The notes beneath the pieces were generated by a model. The model saw nothing but the letters and a program-made list of their open reading frames with translations. It was not told the DNA's origin and ran no database searches. From Arthrobacter sp. B3I9 (lineage in GTDB: Bacteria > Actinomycetota > Actinomycetes > Actinomycetales > Micrococcaceae), in NCBI RefSeq assembly GCF_030816935.1, contig NZ_JAUSYO010000001.1, positions 2,666,001 through 2,730,000 of the forward strand: DNA of 64,000 bases. The letters run 5' to 3'. Positions 8,952 to 19,661 of this stretch are shown piece after piece. Position numbers and translations under genes: made by a program. The stretch's first letter is position 1; each line of letters starts with the position of its first letter.

Positions 8952-10499
8952 CTAGCGATGGCCGGTCAGGGCTTCGGCGGACTCCTCGAGCACCGTCCCG
9001 ACGCTGTGGTGCTTCGGCTCGCGTATTGCGCCAATAACCAATGCGGCGATGACCGCACAGAAGGCTGCGGCGACCCATAGTCCTAGGTGCATTCCGTCGA
9101 CGAAAGCACCGTTCACGCCGGGGAACCCCTCGAAAACAACTCCGGCGGATGCCCCTTCGATGGCGCCGGCGGGAAGGCTTGTCTTTGCCACGGCGGGGAT
9201 CACCTGGCCAGCGACGATTGCGGACAGAATTGCGGTACCGATAGCGCCTCCGACCTGAATGCAGGTGGTCTGGAAACCGCTGGCCACACCGGCCAGGTGC
9301 ACCGGCGCGCCTCCCACGATGAGGTCCGCGCCTGATGGAATGGCGAAGCCGGAACCGAACGCGATGATCACGAACGGCACCGCCGTCATCCAGTAGGGCG
9401 TGTCGACACCGACCAAGGTCAGCAGCGCCAGGCCTGCCGCCATCAGACCGAGGCCCATTGCGGCGACCCTGCGGGGGCCGATCTTCGCCGTGAGCAACGC
9501 TCCGATGGGTGCGGAAGGGATCGCGAAAAAGCTCATCGGCAGCATCATCAGACCAGCCGTGGCGGTGCTGTTGCCCAGGGAGTTCATCAGGAACAGAGTC
9601 AGCAGGAACGTGACGCCAAGGATCGAGAAGAAGTTGGCAACGAACACGAGACCACCAACGCTGACGCCGGCCGACTTGAAGAGATCCAGCGGGAGGAGCG
9701 GGTTGGCCACACGGCTCTCGACGATCACAAACAGGGCGAGCAGCACGATGGCGGCGACGAACACGCCGATCGTTGCGGCGCTCCCCCAGCCCCAACCCTG
9801 AGCCTGAACCACGGCGAAGACGACAGCAAAGAGTGCTCCCGCCAGCAGGATGATACCGAGAAAGTCGATGCGGCCACCCGTTTCGATAGCCGTTTCACGG
9901 ACAACCAGAGCTGCCATAACGACACCCGCTATAGCAATCGGGACGTTGATGTAGAAGACCCACTGCCAGCCCGCGCTCTGTACCAACATGCCGCTTACCA
10001 GAGGGCCGCCAGCGATGGATACGGACGAGACGCCGCCCCAGATACCAACCGCCATGCCGAATTTCTCCCTTGAGAACGTTGACCTCAGCAGAGCGATGGT
10101 CTGCGGCATGAGCAGCGCTGCGCTCACGCCCTGCAGAGCGCGAAATACCAGCACGCCTTCGATGCTTCCGATGACGCCGATGGCAACGCTGGTGATAGCG
10201 AACAGGAGGACACCCAGAATGTAGACCTTCTTGCGGCCGAAGCGGTCGCCGAGCTTGCCCGCCGGGATAAGGCAGACAGCAAGCGCGAGAAGGTACGCGT
10301 TAATGACCCACTGCAACTCGCCGAAGGTGGCGTGGAGGTCGGCCTGGATTGCCGGGTTGGCGATGTGAACGACGGTGGAGTCGAGCCCCACCATGAAGAG
10401 GCCGAAGCACACGGCGATGAGGGTCAGCGCAGGTTTGCCCTGGCCGCGAGAAGGAGGAGCGCCGCTTTCGAGGGAGGCGGATACGGAGGCCACAGACAT
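8952..10499 (-). CDS. MFS transporter, DHA2 (EmrB/QacA-type) multidrug exporter
   Basis: The 515-residue protein has about 14 hydrophobic segments, motif A in the loop after helix 2 (GKLGDRFGRKKVY) and a helix-1 Asp motif (FMVGLDSTVVHIANPAI) typical of DHA2 drug:proton antiporters. A MarR gene lies directly upstream on the same strand, and a palindrome sits in the promoter, the usual arrangement for a drug-inducible efflux pump. It is distinct from the DHA2 gene at the left edge and the one at 54428. Confidence 0.88.
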   Translation of the reverse strand: MSVASVSASLESGAPPSRGQGKPALTLIAVCFGLFMVGLDSTVVHIANPAIQADLHATFGELQWVINAYLLALAVCLIPAGKLGDRFGRKKVYILGVLLFAITSVAIGVIGSIEGVLVFRALQGVSAALLMPQTIALLRSTFSREKFGMAVGIWGGVSSVSIAGGPLVSGMLVQSAGWQWVFYINVPIAIAGVVMAALVVRETAIETGGRIDFLGIILLAGALFAVVFAVVQAQGWGWGSAATIGVFVAAIVLLALFVIVESRVANPLLPLDLFKSAGVSVGGLVFVANFFSILGVTFLLTLFLMNSLGNSTATAGLMMLPMSFFAIPSAPIGALLTAKIGPRRVAAMGLGLMAAGLALLTLVGVDTPYWMTAVPFVIIAFGSGFAIPSGADLIVGGAPVHLAGVASGFQTTCIQVGGAIGTAILSAIVAGQVIPAVAKTSLPAGAIEGASAGVVFEGFPGVNGAFVDGMHLGLWVAAAFCAVIAALVIGAIREPKHHSVGTVLEESAEALTGHR

Positions 10500-10525
10500 A
10501 CTTCTTTCCTGGGTTAACGAATATG

Positions 10526-10541
10526 GTTATACAAGTATAAC
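10526..10541. promoter_or_regulatory. MarR-type operator in the MFS promoter
   Basis: GTTATA-CAAG-TATAAC is a perfect 16-bp dyad starting 27 bases upstream of the MFS start codon. Read on the minus strand it contains TATACT, a good -10 candidate, so a bound MarR dimer would block the polymerase. AT-rich palindromes of this size are typical MarR sites. Confidence 0.65.
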
Positions 10542-10680
10542 TATCTCGGCTTCCAGGTCGGCACGTGGACGTCGAATGGTGGGCCCTAGCCGAGGACGCA
10601 CGATCGGGGGCACGGCGTCGGCATCCCCCACCGGTGTGGTTCCGCCCGGGGTAACGCGGCAGCAAAATATCTAGGAGGGC

Positions 10681-11154
10681 CTACTCCGGCTCGGCGAGAA
10701 TTGCGGCGAGTCGCCGCAGCGCCGGGAGGCAGGCGGCAATCTGCCCACGCTCCTCGGGCGACAGCCGCCCACTGGCCGTGGCAAGGGCGTCGGCCCAGGC
10801 GCCCTCGAGCAGCACTTTAATCCGCTGCGACTCCGCAGTGGGATGAAGGGAGACGTAGCGCTTGTCGGCAGCATCACGGATCCGAGTGACAAGGCCTGCG
10901 GCCACCAGTTCACGGAGCTGAACGCTAACGTTGCTGAATTGCCTCCCTAGGCGGGCTGCCGCCTCCGCGACAGTGATGCCCGGGTGATTCTCGATCACTC
11001 GGAGGATTTCCAGCAGGCCGTTTGAGAGCGGCCGGACACCGGTTTCATTGTGCGACTTCCGTCGGACGTCGGAGGAGATGTCGATGATTGAGACGGCCAC
11101 ATCCCGAAGAGCCGCGACGTCTGCCGACCCGGACGTCCGGTCCACACTTTCCAT
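10681..11154 (-). CDS. MarR-family transcriptional regulator
   Basis: The 157-residue protein has the MarR winged-helix layout. A long N-terminal dimer helix is followed by the helix-turn-helix (GITVAEAAARLGRQFSNVSV), the wing with the conserved basic region (RIRDAADKRYVSLHPTAES) and C-terminal dimer helices. It lies 181 bases upstream of the MFS gene on the same strand, and the palindrome between them is the obvious target. A ligand that is also a substrate of the pump is inferred. Confidence 0.85.
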   Translation of the reverse strand: MESVDRTSGSADVAALRDVAVSIIDISSDVRRKSHNETGVRPLSNGLLEILRVIENHPGITVAEAAARLGRQFSNVSVQLRELVAAGLVTRIRDAADKRYVSLHPTAESQRIKVLLEGAWADALATASGRLSPEERGQIAACLPALRRLAAILAEPE

Positions 11155-11186
11155 TTCATAAGCATAGGCGCGGGACTGGCCGCAGC

Positions 11187-12490
11187 ATCAATCTTCGGGA
11201 CTTCATTGGCGAAGCCCGCTTCAACCACTTTCAGGCGGGCATGCTTTTCTGGGCCTGCTTCATCATTACCTCCGACATGTATGACCTGGTGGTCTACGGA
11301 TCGGTCCTACCGGTCCTGATGAAACAGTGGTCCCTGGGCCCGTGCAGGCAGGCGCCATCGGAAGCTACGGACCTGTGGGCATGATGGTCGGCGCCATCCT
11401 CTTCGGGATCCTGGCGGACGGGTTCGGCCGGAAGAAGGTCCTCACCGCGAGCATCATCCTTTTCAGCGCCGCCACCGCCCTCAGCGGCTTCGCGCCGGGA
11501 CCGACTGAGTTCTCGGTCCTCCGGGCAGGGCGGCCTCGGGATCGGCGGCATCCTGCCTACCGTCATTACGCGCCAAGGAAGCGCGCCAACACCATGGTGG
11601 CAGTGGTGATGTGCTTCTTCTCGGTTGGCGGAATCCTTGCAGCCTTCGTCGCCATGCTCCTCCTGCCCGCGTTCGGCTGGCAGAGTATCTATTGGGTTGC
11701 CGCGCTTCCCCTGCTTTTCCTGCCGTTCATGATGAAATACTTCCTCGACTCCCCCGCCATGCTCTTGCAGAAGGGGAACATCGGGGAGCTTCGGTCCGCG
11801 CTGTCCAAGATTAGCGGCCAGGCCATCCTCCCCGCTGAAGTGGAATTCACCGGGCTGCAGGAGCGGGAACCCGGCAGCCCCGTCAGTGCGCTGTTTAAGA
11901 ACCGCCGTGCGCTGGGGACCCTCATGATCTGGGTTGCCTTCTTCATGTGCCTGCTGATGGTCAACGGACTGACCACCTGGCTTCCCAAGCTGATGGTCGA
12001 GGCCGGGTATGCGCTGAACTCAAGCCTGACCTTCACGATCGTCCTCAATGTGGGTGGCATCGTCGGCACCCTGGTCCTCGGCAGGCTCGCGGACGCTTGG
12101 GGCGTCAAACGGGTACTCGTCCCCATGTTCGTGATTTCCGCCGCCTCGCTGACACTCCTGGGCTTCGGCGACAATATGTCTGTGCTCCTGCTACTCGTGG
12201 CCATCACCGGCGCCTGCACCATGGGGGCACAGAATATCTCCTATTCGTTCGTGTCCCAGTACTACCCGTCCTTCATGCGCTCGACGGCCATCGGACTCGC
12301 CTCCGGTGTCGGTCGGATGGGCGCGATCGTGGGGCCGACGTTCGGCGGTATTCTGCTGACCCTCAAGCTGCCGGTGGCGATGAACTTCCTGTTCTTTGCC
12401 ATCCCGGGAGTCGTCGCCGCCCTGGCCTTCCTGTTCGTTCCGCTCGCAGCGAGGGCAGGCGGTCGGTCCGCGGGACACAAAGATCAGCAC
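11187..12490 (+). pseudogene. Aromatic-acid:H+ symporter (AAHS-type) MFS gene, multiply broken
   Basis: Translation shows a recognisable MFS carrier of the BenK/PcaK kind: LRDFIGEARFNHFQAG, then DMYDLVVYGSVLPVL in helix 1, the motif A loop ADGFGRKKVL and a full set of later helices to about 12450. No start codon precedes the first conserved residues in frame. A missing base near 11341 (GGCCC where GGCCCC fits) shifts the frame. Around 11528-11570 the helix GLGIGGILPTVI is in yet another frame, with about five residues missing before APRKRAN. The C-terminal end has no clear stop. It is a decayed gene or a badly sequenced one. Its benzoate/protocatechuate-type substrate class fits a soil aromatic degrader. 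Confidence 0.75.
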
Positions 12491-12615
12491 ACCAACAACG
12501 GTGCGCCGGTTCCGGCAGACGCGGTGTCCGAGGCCCGTAAAGGGCCTGACGACGTCGGCCCGGCATCTCCATATCGGGGGCCGGGCCGGGTATTTGCGGT
12601 CGCAGGGGATTTAGC

Positions 12616-12646
12616 GTGCGCCCGGAGCGCCTGGCTCCGGGCGCAC
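12616..12646. terminator. GC-rich hairpin terminator
   Basis: The 13-bp perfect arms GTGCGCCCGGAGC and its complement flank a 5-base loop, 3 bases beyond the stop of the leftward gluconokinase-GH3 gene. It probably ends the leftward glucuronide operon and may also stop rightward transcripts. Confidence 0.75.
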
Positions 12647-12649
12647 TTC

Positions 12650-14986
12650 TTACAGCCTGGTATCGAAGGAATCGCAGAACACGTTCTCGTTGAACGTGCC
12701 CTGGAACTCCGACTTGCCACAGATCTTCTCGATGGTGGCCCGGATCGCCTCCCGGGTTCCGGCGTGGGCGTGGATGGCGGTCTTGACCATCGGCACGTCG
12801 ATGAGGTGGTTGGGCTGGTTGAGCGAGACAAACACCGTGGGGACTTCGGTGACGTACCACGGGATCTCTGCGGCCATCGGAGTGGACCACTTGATCCGGA
12901 TCGCTGCTTCCTGGGCAAAGCCCTTGACGCTGGCGAACACGAACGCGGCGTCATACTTCTCCGCGTAGTCGCCGGTGGCTTCCTCCGAGATGACGGACAT
13001 GAAGTTCAAGCCGGTTTCCCCCGCGGCTTCGCGCTGATCTGCTGTCTTGAACAGGTGTACCTCGAAGCCGGTCCTTTCCAGCTCGTCCTTGACCGTGTCC
13101 AGGTAGGCCAGCGGGTCAGCGCGGGTGAAGTCCGCTCCACCGGAGATGCCATACAGGCGGATCCGCTTATGCGTCTCCGGCGTGATCGGCAGGTTGTTCG
13201 CGGTGTCCTTCACCAGGGTGACGGTCTTGTCCGCGATCTCTGCGGCGATGGCCCGGTGCGCCTCGCTGCCGATGACAGCCAGTGCTTCTGCCGGCGGCAC
13301 CCGCTCCGCGGCAGGCTTGCGGTGCAGACCCAACGAGGCCTTGAGCGCCAGGATCCGTCGCAGCGCGTCGTGCAGGCGCTGCTCGGTGATGACCCCGGAC
13401 TTGTAGCCGTCCAGCATGTACTGGAAGTCCTCCGCGGGGTTGCGGAAGAACAGGAACATGTCGCAGCCCGCGGCGATGGTGGCCGGCACCAGATCCTTGC
13501 GCTTCAACGCCTGCGTCAACCCAATCATCTGCGACGCGTCAGTCAGGATCAGCCCGTTAAAGCCCAGCTCGCCGCGGAGCAGGTCCTGGAGCAGTTCCGG
13601 CGACAGCGTGGCGGGCAGGATGTCAGCGTCCGCCATGCCCGGGCGGAAGTGCCGGGACAGTTCCGGCGCCCCGATGTGCCCGATCATGATGGACTGCACG
13701 CCGTGATCGATCATCTCGCGGTACACGTGCCCGTAGGTCCGGTTCCACTCCTCGTAGCCGAGGGTGTTGTAGGAGGTGACCACGTGCTGGTCGCGCTCGT
13801 CCATGCCGTCGCCGGGGAAGTGCTTCATGGCGCACACCGTTGGGGATTCGCTGATGCCGTCGAAGTACTCCTTGGCGCGCTCCACAACGATCTCGGGAGT
13901 GTTGCCGAAGGCCCGGGTGGAGATGACCGTGTTCCGCCAGTTGTAGTGGATGTCCACGATCGGGGCGAACGCCCAGTTGCAGCCTAGGGCCGCGGTTTCC
14001 ACGCCGGCCACCTGCCCCATCTGGCGGGCGATGGACTTGTCCGGGTGCGATCCGGCCTGCAGGTGCGTGGACACGAACGTTCCATCGTCGCAGCTGCCGG
14101 CGCCGCCCATTTCCGGGTTTGAGGCCACCAGGAGCGGAATCCGGGTTTTGGACTGCGCGTAGCGGATGTGTTCCTGCACGGCGGCTGCGGGGCCGGGCCG
14201 GTACCGCATGCCCCCCACATGGAAGTTCTCCAGCACGCCGTCGAGGTACTCCGGCGAGTAGTCGTTGTTGTGGTTGATGAACAGCTGCCCGATCTTCTCT
14301 TCGAGGCTCATGCTGGCGATGGTGGATTCCACCCAGGCCACGGCGGCGTCGTCGAGGTTGAACGGCGCAGCCTGGAGGTCGACGTCGAACTGCCGGACCT
14401 GGGTGCTGGCAGCGCCGGAACCTCCAGTGCTGGAAGGTCCGACGGCGGCAATCCCCGCGAGGGCCTCCGGCACCACCTGCTGGACGGGAGCCGCGATGTC
14501 AACCACTACTCCGGCCTCGTCGGCCGCCAGCGGTTCCAGCGTTGCCAGCTGGGATTCGAGCAGCGCGGGCGGCATGAAGTGACCGGACCGGCCCTCGAGG
14601 CGCTGGCTGAGCACCTCCTTGGTGCCATGCAGGTGCAGGAAAATGGTGTCCGGCGCCTGTTCACGGATGGCGTCGCGGTAGCTGCGCCGCAGCGCGGAGC
14701 AAGCCAGGACCATACCGGCGTCGCCCGCGTCCCGAAGCTCTGTCCCGACTGTGGCGAGCCACGGCCAGCGGTCCTCGTCCGTCAGGGGTGTGCCGGCCGC
14801 CATCTTGGCGACGTTCTCCACCGGGTGGAGTGAGTCGCCGTCGAGGAAGGGTACGCCGAGCTGCCGGGCAACGAGATCACCGATGGTGGTCTTGCCGCAG
14901 CCGGACACGCCCATCACGACGACGCGGAGCTTCGACTGTCCGCCGGAAGTGGGTTTGCTGCTGGTTTCGGTGTTTGTCGTGCTCAC
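12650..14986 (-). CDS. Gluconokinase - glycoside hydrolase family 3 fusion protein
   Basis: One 778-codon frame joins two enzymes. Residues about 20-180 are a GntK-type gluconokinase with the P-loop GVSGCGKTT (26-34), the family motif FLDGDSLHP and the [12 protein letters not shown] region. A Ser/Gly-rich linker (about 183-195) follows. Residues about 215-778 are a GH3 enzyme of the NagZ-like branch: KHFPGDG (389-394), then DERDQH, and the nucleophile Asp483 in LILTDASQM. The GTG start at 14986 overlaps the manD stop (GTGA), so the two are co-translated. There is no secretion signal, so the hydrolase acts in the cytoplasm on imported saccharide. The fused kinase would trap a released sugar acid. 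Whether it uses gluconate or 2-keto-3-deoxygluconate is unknown. Confidence 0.85.
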   Translation of the reverse strand: MSTTNTETSSKPTSGGQSKLRVVVMGVSGCGKTTIGDLVARQLGVPFLDGDSLHPVENVAKMAAGTPLTDEDRWPWLATVGTELRDAGDAGMVLACSALRRSYRDAIREQAPDTIFLHLHGTKEVLSQRLEGRSGHFMPPALLESQLATLEPLAADEAGVVVDIAAPVQQVVPEALAGIAAVGPSSTGGSGAASTQVRQFDVDLQAAPFNLDDAAVAWVESTIASMSLEEKIGQLFINHNNDYSPEYLDGVLENFHVGGMRYRPGPAAAVQEHIRYAQSKTRIPLLVASNPEMGGAGSCDDGTFVSTHLQAGSHPDKSIARQMGQVAGVETAALGCNWAFAPIVDIHYNWRNTVISTRAFGNTPEIVVERAKEYFDGISESPTVCAMKHFPGDGMDERDQHVVTSYNTLGYEEWNRTYGHVYREMIDHGVQSIMIGHIGAPELSRHFRPGMADADILPATLSPELLQDLLRGELGFNGLILTDASQMIGLTQALKRKDLVPATIAAGCDMFLFFRNPAEDFQYMLDGYKSGVITEQRLHDALRRILALKASLGLHRKPAAERVPPAEALAVIGSEAHRAIAAEIADKTVTLVKDTANNLPITPETHKRIRLYGISGGADFTRADPLAYLDTVKDELERTGFEVHLFKTADQREAAGETGLNFMSVISEEATGDYAEKYDAAFVFASVKGFAQEAAIRIKWSTPMAAEIPWYVTEVPTVFVSLNQPNHLIDVPMVKTAIHAHAGTREAIRATIEKICGKSEFQGTFNENVFCDSFDTRL

Positions 14987-16212
14987 CAGTCGTGGACCGT
15001 TCCGTCGACGAGGCGGTTGTAGGGCAGGTAGGCCTGCTGGTAGGGGTAGGCTGCCGCAGCTTCGGCGTTGAACTCGACGCCGAGGCCCGGCTCGTTCCCC
15101 GGGTGCAGGTAACCGTCCACGAACGTCATCGACTGCTCGAAGACCTCGTTGGTCTTGTCCGAGTGCTGCATGTACTCCTGGATCCCGTAGTTGTGGATCG
15201 CCAGGCCCACGTGCAGCTGCGCGGCGAACCCGACCGGGGAAATGTCCGTGGGCCCGTGGAAGCCGGACTTGATCTGGTACTGCGCGGCGAAGTCCATCAC
15301 CTTCTTTAGCGGCGAGATCCCGCCGAAGTGCGTCGAGGCGGCCCGGACATAATCGATCAGCTGTTCCTTGATGATGGTCTGGTAGTCGTACACGGTGTTG
15401 AAGATTTCACCGATCGCCAGCGGCGTGGTGGTGTGCTGCCGGACCAGGCGCAGCGCCTCCTGGTTCTCCGCAGGAGTGCAGTCCTCCAGCCAGAACAGGT
15501 CGTACGGTTCGAGCGCCTTGCCGAGCTTCGCGGCCTGGATCGGGGTCATCCGGTGGTGGCCGTCGTGCAGCAGCGGGATTTCCGGACCGAACTCGTTCCG
15601 GACCGCCTCGAACACCGTCGGAAGGTGCCGCAGGTAGGCGCGGGTGTCCCAGTCCTCCTCCAGCGGGAACGCCCCGCGCCCGGCCGGTTCGTAGTCATAG
15701 CGCTCGCCCGAGGCCTGCGCCTGCGCCGCCACCCCGTACACAGCCTTGATCCCCGGCACCGCGGTCTGGATCCGGATCGACTTGTAGCCCAGCTCCAGAT
15801 GCTCCCGCACGGAATCAAACAACGACTCCAGATCCGAGCCCGAGGCGTGCCCGTACGCACGCAGCCCGTTCCGCGACGCTCCGCCCAGCAGCTGGTACAC
15901 CGGCATGCCCGCCAGCTTGCCCTTGATGTCCCACAACGCCATGTCCACGGCGGCGATCGCGGCCATCGTCACCGGGCCGCGGCGCCAGTACGAGGACCGG
16001 TACAGGAACTGCCAGGTGTCCTCGATCCGGTGCGGATCCTTTCCGATCAGCAACTGCGCAACGTGCTCCTTCAGGTACGCCGCGACCGCGAGCTCACGCC
16101 CGTTCAGCGTCGCATCCCCGATACCGGTGACACCGTCCTCGGTGGTGATCCGAAGAGTCACGAAGTTCCGGGACGGGCTGGTCACGAAGACTTCAGCGGC
16201 AATGATTTTCAC
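14983..16212 (-). CDS. manD: D-mannonate dehydratase, enolase superfamily (ManD)
   Basis: The 409-residue product belongs to the mannonate dehydratase ManD group of the enolase superfamily: N-terminal capping domain, then a barrel with metal ligands in [19 protein letters not shown] and IGEIFNT, and [14 protein letters not shown] towards the C-terminus. ManD removes water from D-mannonate to give 2-keto-3-deoxy-D-gluconate, the same step done by the unrelated UxuA in E. coli. The start is the GTG at 16210-16212, preceded by GAAAGGATCTGCC; longer in-frame extensions run into the transporter gene and are not credible. It lies 53 bases after the symporter gene and is coupled to the kinase-GH3 fusion. 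Confidence 0.88.
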   Translation of the reverse strand: MKIIAAEVFVTSPSRNFVTLRITTEDGVTGIGDATLNGRELAVAAYLKEHVAQLLIGKDPHRIEDTWQFLYRSSYWRRGPVTMAAIAAVDMALWDIKGKLAGMPVYQLLGGASRNGLRAYGHASGSDLESLFDSVREHLELGYKSIRIQTAVPGIKAVYGVAAQAQASGERYDYEPAGRGAFPLEEDWDTRAYLRHLPTVFEAVRNEFGPEIPLLHDGHHRMTPIQAAKLGKALEPYDLFWLEDCTPAENQEALRLVRQHTTTPLAIGEIFNTVYDYQTIIKEQLIDYVRAASTHFGGISPLKKVMDFAAQYQIKSGFHGPTDISPVGFAAQLHVGLAIHNYGIQEYMQHSDKTNEVFEQSMTFVDGYLHPGNEPGLGVEFNAEAAAAYPYQQAYLPYNRLVDGTVHDW

Positions 16213-16265
16213 GGCAGATCCTTTCAAAGCAAGGGCAAGGGCATGTAGTGGCAGCGGTGAGGGAC

Positions 16266-17684
16266 TTAGTTGGAACTGGTGGTCTGAGGCGCAGCCAGGC
16301 TGGCAGTCGCGACAACAGGGGCAGTCCCGATGGTGGACGTGCCGGCGGCGGCATCGCTGACGCGGTGGGCCTGAATCTCGGCCAGGATTTCGGCGTGCTT
16401 GGCGTCCGTGAGTTTGTACTTGGACATGACCAGGACGGCCAGGATGGTCATGACGGCGGGCAGGGCGCCGGCGGCGATCTGGATTCCGAAAACAGCCTCC
16501 GCTGTCTGGGTGGCGCCCGATTTGTAGCCGCCGAGGGCCAGTGCGTAAGCGGCGAGGGCTCCGCCGACTGCCTGCCCGGTCTTGCGGGTGAAGGAAAACA
16601 ACGCGTAGGTGATGCCTTCGGTGCGGACGCCGGTCTTCCATTCGCCGTACTCCACGGTGTCGGCTTCCAGCGCCCAGACGACGATGTTGACGGCGAGGAC
16701 GCCCAGGACGCTGATTAGCAGGCCGCTGAAGCCGACCCAGACCTGCGTGGCGGGGGTCAGGAAGATGATGGCTCCGCCGAGGACGGTCAGCAGCGAGGAG
16801 TAGATGTACACGCGCTTCTTGCCCACGTTGCGGACCAGTGCGGGCATGAATCCGGCCAGCACGAAAGTAAGGACCAGCTGGACGATCGAGAGCACCGGGT
16901 ACAAATCCAGCCGGCCCAGGACGTCGCGCAGGTAGTAGAGCTGCACCGAGGTCAGCGCCAGGTAGCCGGTGAGGAAAAAGAAGGAGCTCAGGCACAGCAT
17001 CAGCAGCGGCTTGTTGCCTTTGAGCGTGTCCATGCTCTGTTTGAAGGTGACGTTGGGGACGTTCCGGTGTACGCGTTCCTTGGCTGTTAACACCGTGAAG
17101 AAGTAAAGGGCCGTCCCAATGACCACAAAGACCAGGGTGATGGTGGTGAATGTTCCCTGGAGGTTGGCTCCCGGCTTGACCAGCGGGGCTACGAAGATGC
17201 CCAGGGCAGAGCCCACCAGGAGTGCGCCGATCATGCGGGCAGAACCGAGTTTGGCGCGCTCCCCCGGGTCCTGCGTCATGGCACCGGCCAGGGAGCCGTA
17301 GGGGATGTTGACCAGGCTGTAGGCCAGGCCCAGGGCCGCGTAGGTGACGTAGGCGTACAGCAGGGTGCCGGACTCGCCGAGCTGCGGCACCGAGAATGTC
17401 GCCACGCTGAGCAGGAGCAGTGGAACGGAGCCGAACATGATGAAGGGACGGAACTTGCCAAAGCGCTTGCTGAAGGCCCGGTCCACCACCCGCCCGGCGA
17501 ACACGTCAGCGAAAGCGTCGAAGACGCGCACCGCCAGCAGGAGTGTGCCTGCCGCTGCCGCGGAGATGCCCGCAACGTCGGTGTAGTAGACCAGCAGGAA
17601 CATGGTGGCGGTGGTGAAGGCGAGGTTGTTGGCGGCATCGCCGGCGCCGTAGCCGATGATGCTGAGCTTGTTCAGCTTTTTCAT
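16266..17684 (-). CDS. GPH-family sugar:cation symporter, probable glucuronide carrier
   Basis: The 472-residue, 12-helix protein matches the glycoside-pentoside-hexuronide (GPH) family: N-terminal [13 protein letters not shown], an Arg/Asp-rich loop ([14 protein letters not shown]) and the later [14 protein letters not shown] motif. UidB, the E. coli glucuronide carrier, is in this family. The ATG at 17682-17684 has a strong AAAGGAG site eight bases upstream. Placed 58 bases after the beta-glucuronidase gene in the same transcript, it most likely brings in beta-glucuronides with a cation. Related GPH members carry other beta-glycosides. Confidence 0.85.
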   Translation of the reverse strand: MKKLNKLSIIGYGAGDAANNLAFTTATMFLLVYYTDVAGISAAAAGTLLLAVRVFDAFADVFAGRVVDRAFSKRFGKFRPFIMFGSVPLLLLSVATFSVPQLGESGTLLYAYVTYAALGLAYSLVNIPYGSLAGAMTQDPGERAKLGSARMIGALLVGSALGIFVAPLVKPGANLQGTFTTITLVFVVIGTALYFFTVLTAKERVHRNVPNVTFKQSMDTLKGNKPLLMLCLSSFFFLTGYLALTSVQLYYLRDVLGRLDLYPVLSIVQLVLTFVLAGFMPALVRNVGKKRVYIYSSLLTVLGGAIIFLTPATQVWVGFSGLLISVLGVLAVNIVVWALEADTVEYGEWKTGVRTEGITYALFSFTRKTGQAVGGALAAYALALGGYKSGATQTAEAVFGIQIAAGALPAVMTILAVLVMSKYKLTDAKHAEILAEIQAHRVSDAAAGTSTIGTAPVVATASLAAPQTTSSN

Positions 17685-17742
17685 GAGGTGGGCTCCTTTA
17701 CCCAAGTGTCTGCCCGGGGGCAGCCAGAAATAGTGAAAAATG

Positions 17743-19566
17743 CTAGGGGTTGGTGATCTTCTTGTCGCTGCCGTTCTTGATGCCGGCCAGCGCGGTCCAG
17801 CGCTGGCGGAGGGCATAGGCGGCGGGCTTGGGCCGGCGGTCGCGGGCGAAGACGCCCTTCTTGTTGCCGTCGACGCGCATGATGCCGTTGGACGTCTGGA
17901 AATCTGCGAAATTCCAGACCTGCTCGCCCACCATGGCGTCCACACGGTCAAAAACCCGGTGGTACATCGCCAGGAAAGCGGCCTGGTATTCCTCGCTCCA
18001 GGGCTGCTCGTAGATGGAGTGGAAGCCCGGCATGGTATCCGGCCCGTATTCGGTCATGATCATGGGTTTGCCGTATTTGGCTTCCCATTCCCGCAGTTCC
18101 TTCTCCAGGACCTGCTCAGCTGTCTCCAGGTCCCCGTTGTTCAGGTACCAGCCGTAATAGCGGTTGAGCATGATGACGTCGAAGAGGTCGCCGAGCAGTT
18201 CCTTGTCCGGGGTGTCGAACATGACGTTGACGTAACCCACGGGACGGGTAGGGTCCAGCTGCCGGGTCAGTTCGGCCAGCGGCTGGAAGTACTCGCGGGC
18301 GCCTTCTTCCGAGCCGTTGGGCTCGTTGGCGATGGACCAGATGACGACGGAGGGGTGATTCTTGTCGCGGGCCACCAGCTCCCGGATGGCCTGGCGGTGG
18401 TTCTCGGCGGTGTTGCCGTCCACCCCGCCCTCGACGTACGTGTTCTTCGCGATTCCGCCGAAGACGGCCCCGAAGCCCAGGTGCAGCCCGACGGCGGCGG
18501 TTTCGTCGATCACCACGATGCCGTGGCGGTCGGCAAACTCCATGACTTCGTCGGCATAGGGGTAGTGCGAGGTGCGGAAGGAGTTGGCGCCCACCCAGTC
18601 CAGGAGCTGGAAGTCGTTGATCATCTGCGCGTTGCTGTGGCCCTTCCCGATGGCCACATGGTCCTCGTGCATGCCGAAGCCGGTGAAATAGAACGGTTCG
18701 CCGTTGATGAGGAATTCCTTGCCCCTGACCTCAACTGTCCTGACTCCCACCGGGAGGGTGTAGCTGTCCAGCAGCCGGCCGCCGTCGTGGATCTCAGCGG
18801 TGAGGCTGTACAGGTAGGCCGCCCCCGGCTTCCAGAGCACGACGCCGTCAATCACCAGGGCGCCGTGGGCGCCTTCAGCCGCGGCGACCTCCGCGCCGTC
18901 CGCATCGCGGAGCGTGACCCTGATGGCCTCGTTTCCGGTGCCGCCGGCGGTGGCGACCCTGTAATCCACGCTGCCGGTGTTGCCCTCAAAACCTGTCACC
19001 ACCGTGATGTCGTCCACGGTAAGGGCAGGGGTGCTGTAAAGCCAGACGCTGCGGTGCAGCCCGGCGTAATTGTAGAAATCATGGAGGTAGCTCTGCTGGC
19101 GGCGTCCGTCCTCGGTAACGGTGATGCTGCCCGGCGGAATGGTGGCCTGGGTGAGCTCATTGTTCACGCAGATGGTCAACCGGAAAACCTGGCCCGGCGG
19201 CACGTGCTCGGTGATGTCGGCGCTGAACGGCATATAACCGCCGGTGTGCTCGGCCACCAGCACGTGATCAACCCAGACCATGCCCTCGTGAGTGGCGGAG
19301 TCGAGCCGTACATGGATCCGCTCCCCCGCCCAGCCGCGGGGAACCCGCACCTCGCGCTGATACCAGACGTAGCCCACGTGATCGCGGATGGCCTTGTCCG
19401 GGAAGACATCGTTGTAGCTGGCCGGAACACCCATTTCCAGGTCGGTCTCCAGCGCCTTCTTGAACCATTCCTGGGCGTGGCCGGTACGGTCGAAATCCAC
19501 CTTGAAGCGGTAGATGCCGTCGAGGTTGACCAACTCGCGGGTTTCGCTGGCCTGGGGCTTGAGCAT
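17743..19566 (-). CDS. uidA: Beta-glucuronidase, glycoside hydrolase family 2
   Basis: The 607-residue length equals bacterial beta-glucuronidases. It has the jelly-roll N-terminal domain, an immunoglobulin-like domain and the TIM barrel with acid/base Glu415 in SIANEPN and nucleophile Glu506 in MTEYGPD, nearly the same positions as in E. coli UidA. NYAGLHR and the GNKKG segment, whose Asn/Lys pair reads the carboxylate of glucuronides, are present, which argues for a true glucuronidase over a galactosidase. There is no signal peptide, so it works inside the cell on substrate brought in by the adjacent symporter. It is first in its operon, about 100 bases downstream of LacI-type operators. 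Confidence 0.92.
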   Translation of the reverse strand: MLKPQASETRELVNLDGIYRFKVDFDRTGHAQEWFKKALETDLEMGVPASYNDVFPDKAIRDHVGYVWYQREVRVPRGWAGERIHVRLDSATHEGMVWVDHVLVAEHTGGYMPFSADITEHVPPGQVFRLTICVNNELTQATIPPGSITVTEDGRRQQSYLHDFYNYAGLHRSVWLYSTPALTVDDITVVTGFEGNTGSVDYRVATAGGTGNEAIRVTLRDADGAEVAAAEGAHGALVIDGVVLWKPGAAYLYSLTAEIHDGGRLLDSYTLPVGVRTVEVRGKEFLINGEPFYFTGFGMHEDHVAIGKGHSNAQMINDFQLLDWVGANSFRTSHYPYADEVMEFADRHGIVVIDETAAVGLHLGFGAVFGGIAKNTYVEGGVDGNTAENHRQAIRELVARDKNHPSVVIWSIANEPNGSEEGAREYFQPLAELTRQLDPTRPVGYVNVMFDTPDKELLGDLFDVIMLNRYYGWYLNNGDLETAEQVLEKELREWEAKYGKPMIMTEYGPDTMPGFHSIYEQPWSEEYQAAFLAMYHRVFDRVDAMVGEQVWNFADFQTSNGIMRVDGNKKGVFARDRRPKPAAYALRQRWTALAGIKNGSDKKITNP

Positions 19567-19661
19567 TTGCGGGATTCCTATCGCGTCATTGCGGGCTGAG
19601 CCGGAGGATTTTCGGGAGGACCGGCGGTGCGCCGGGTTTCTGCCCGTGTTGTAATCCTAGT

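Noticed and set aside
11327..13987. Open frame of 886 codons joining the AAHS transporter to downstream sequence
   Set aside because: Only the first 380 codons resemble a protein family; the remainder is antisense to the gluconokinase-GH3 gene and crosses a terminator.
14983..16995. 670-codon extension of mannonate dehydratase
   Set aside because: The extra N-terminal part overlaps the symporter gene in another frame and has no family sequence; the GTG at 16212 has a ribosome site and begins at the conserved start.
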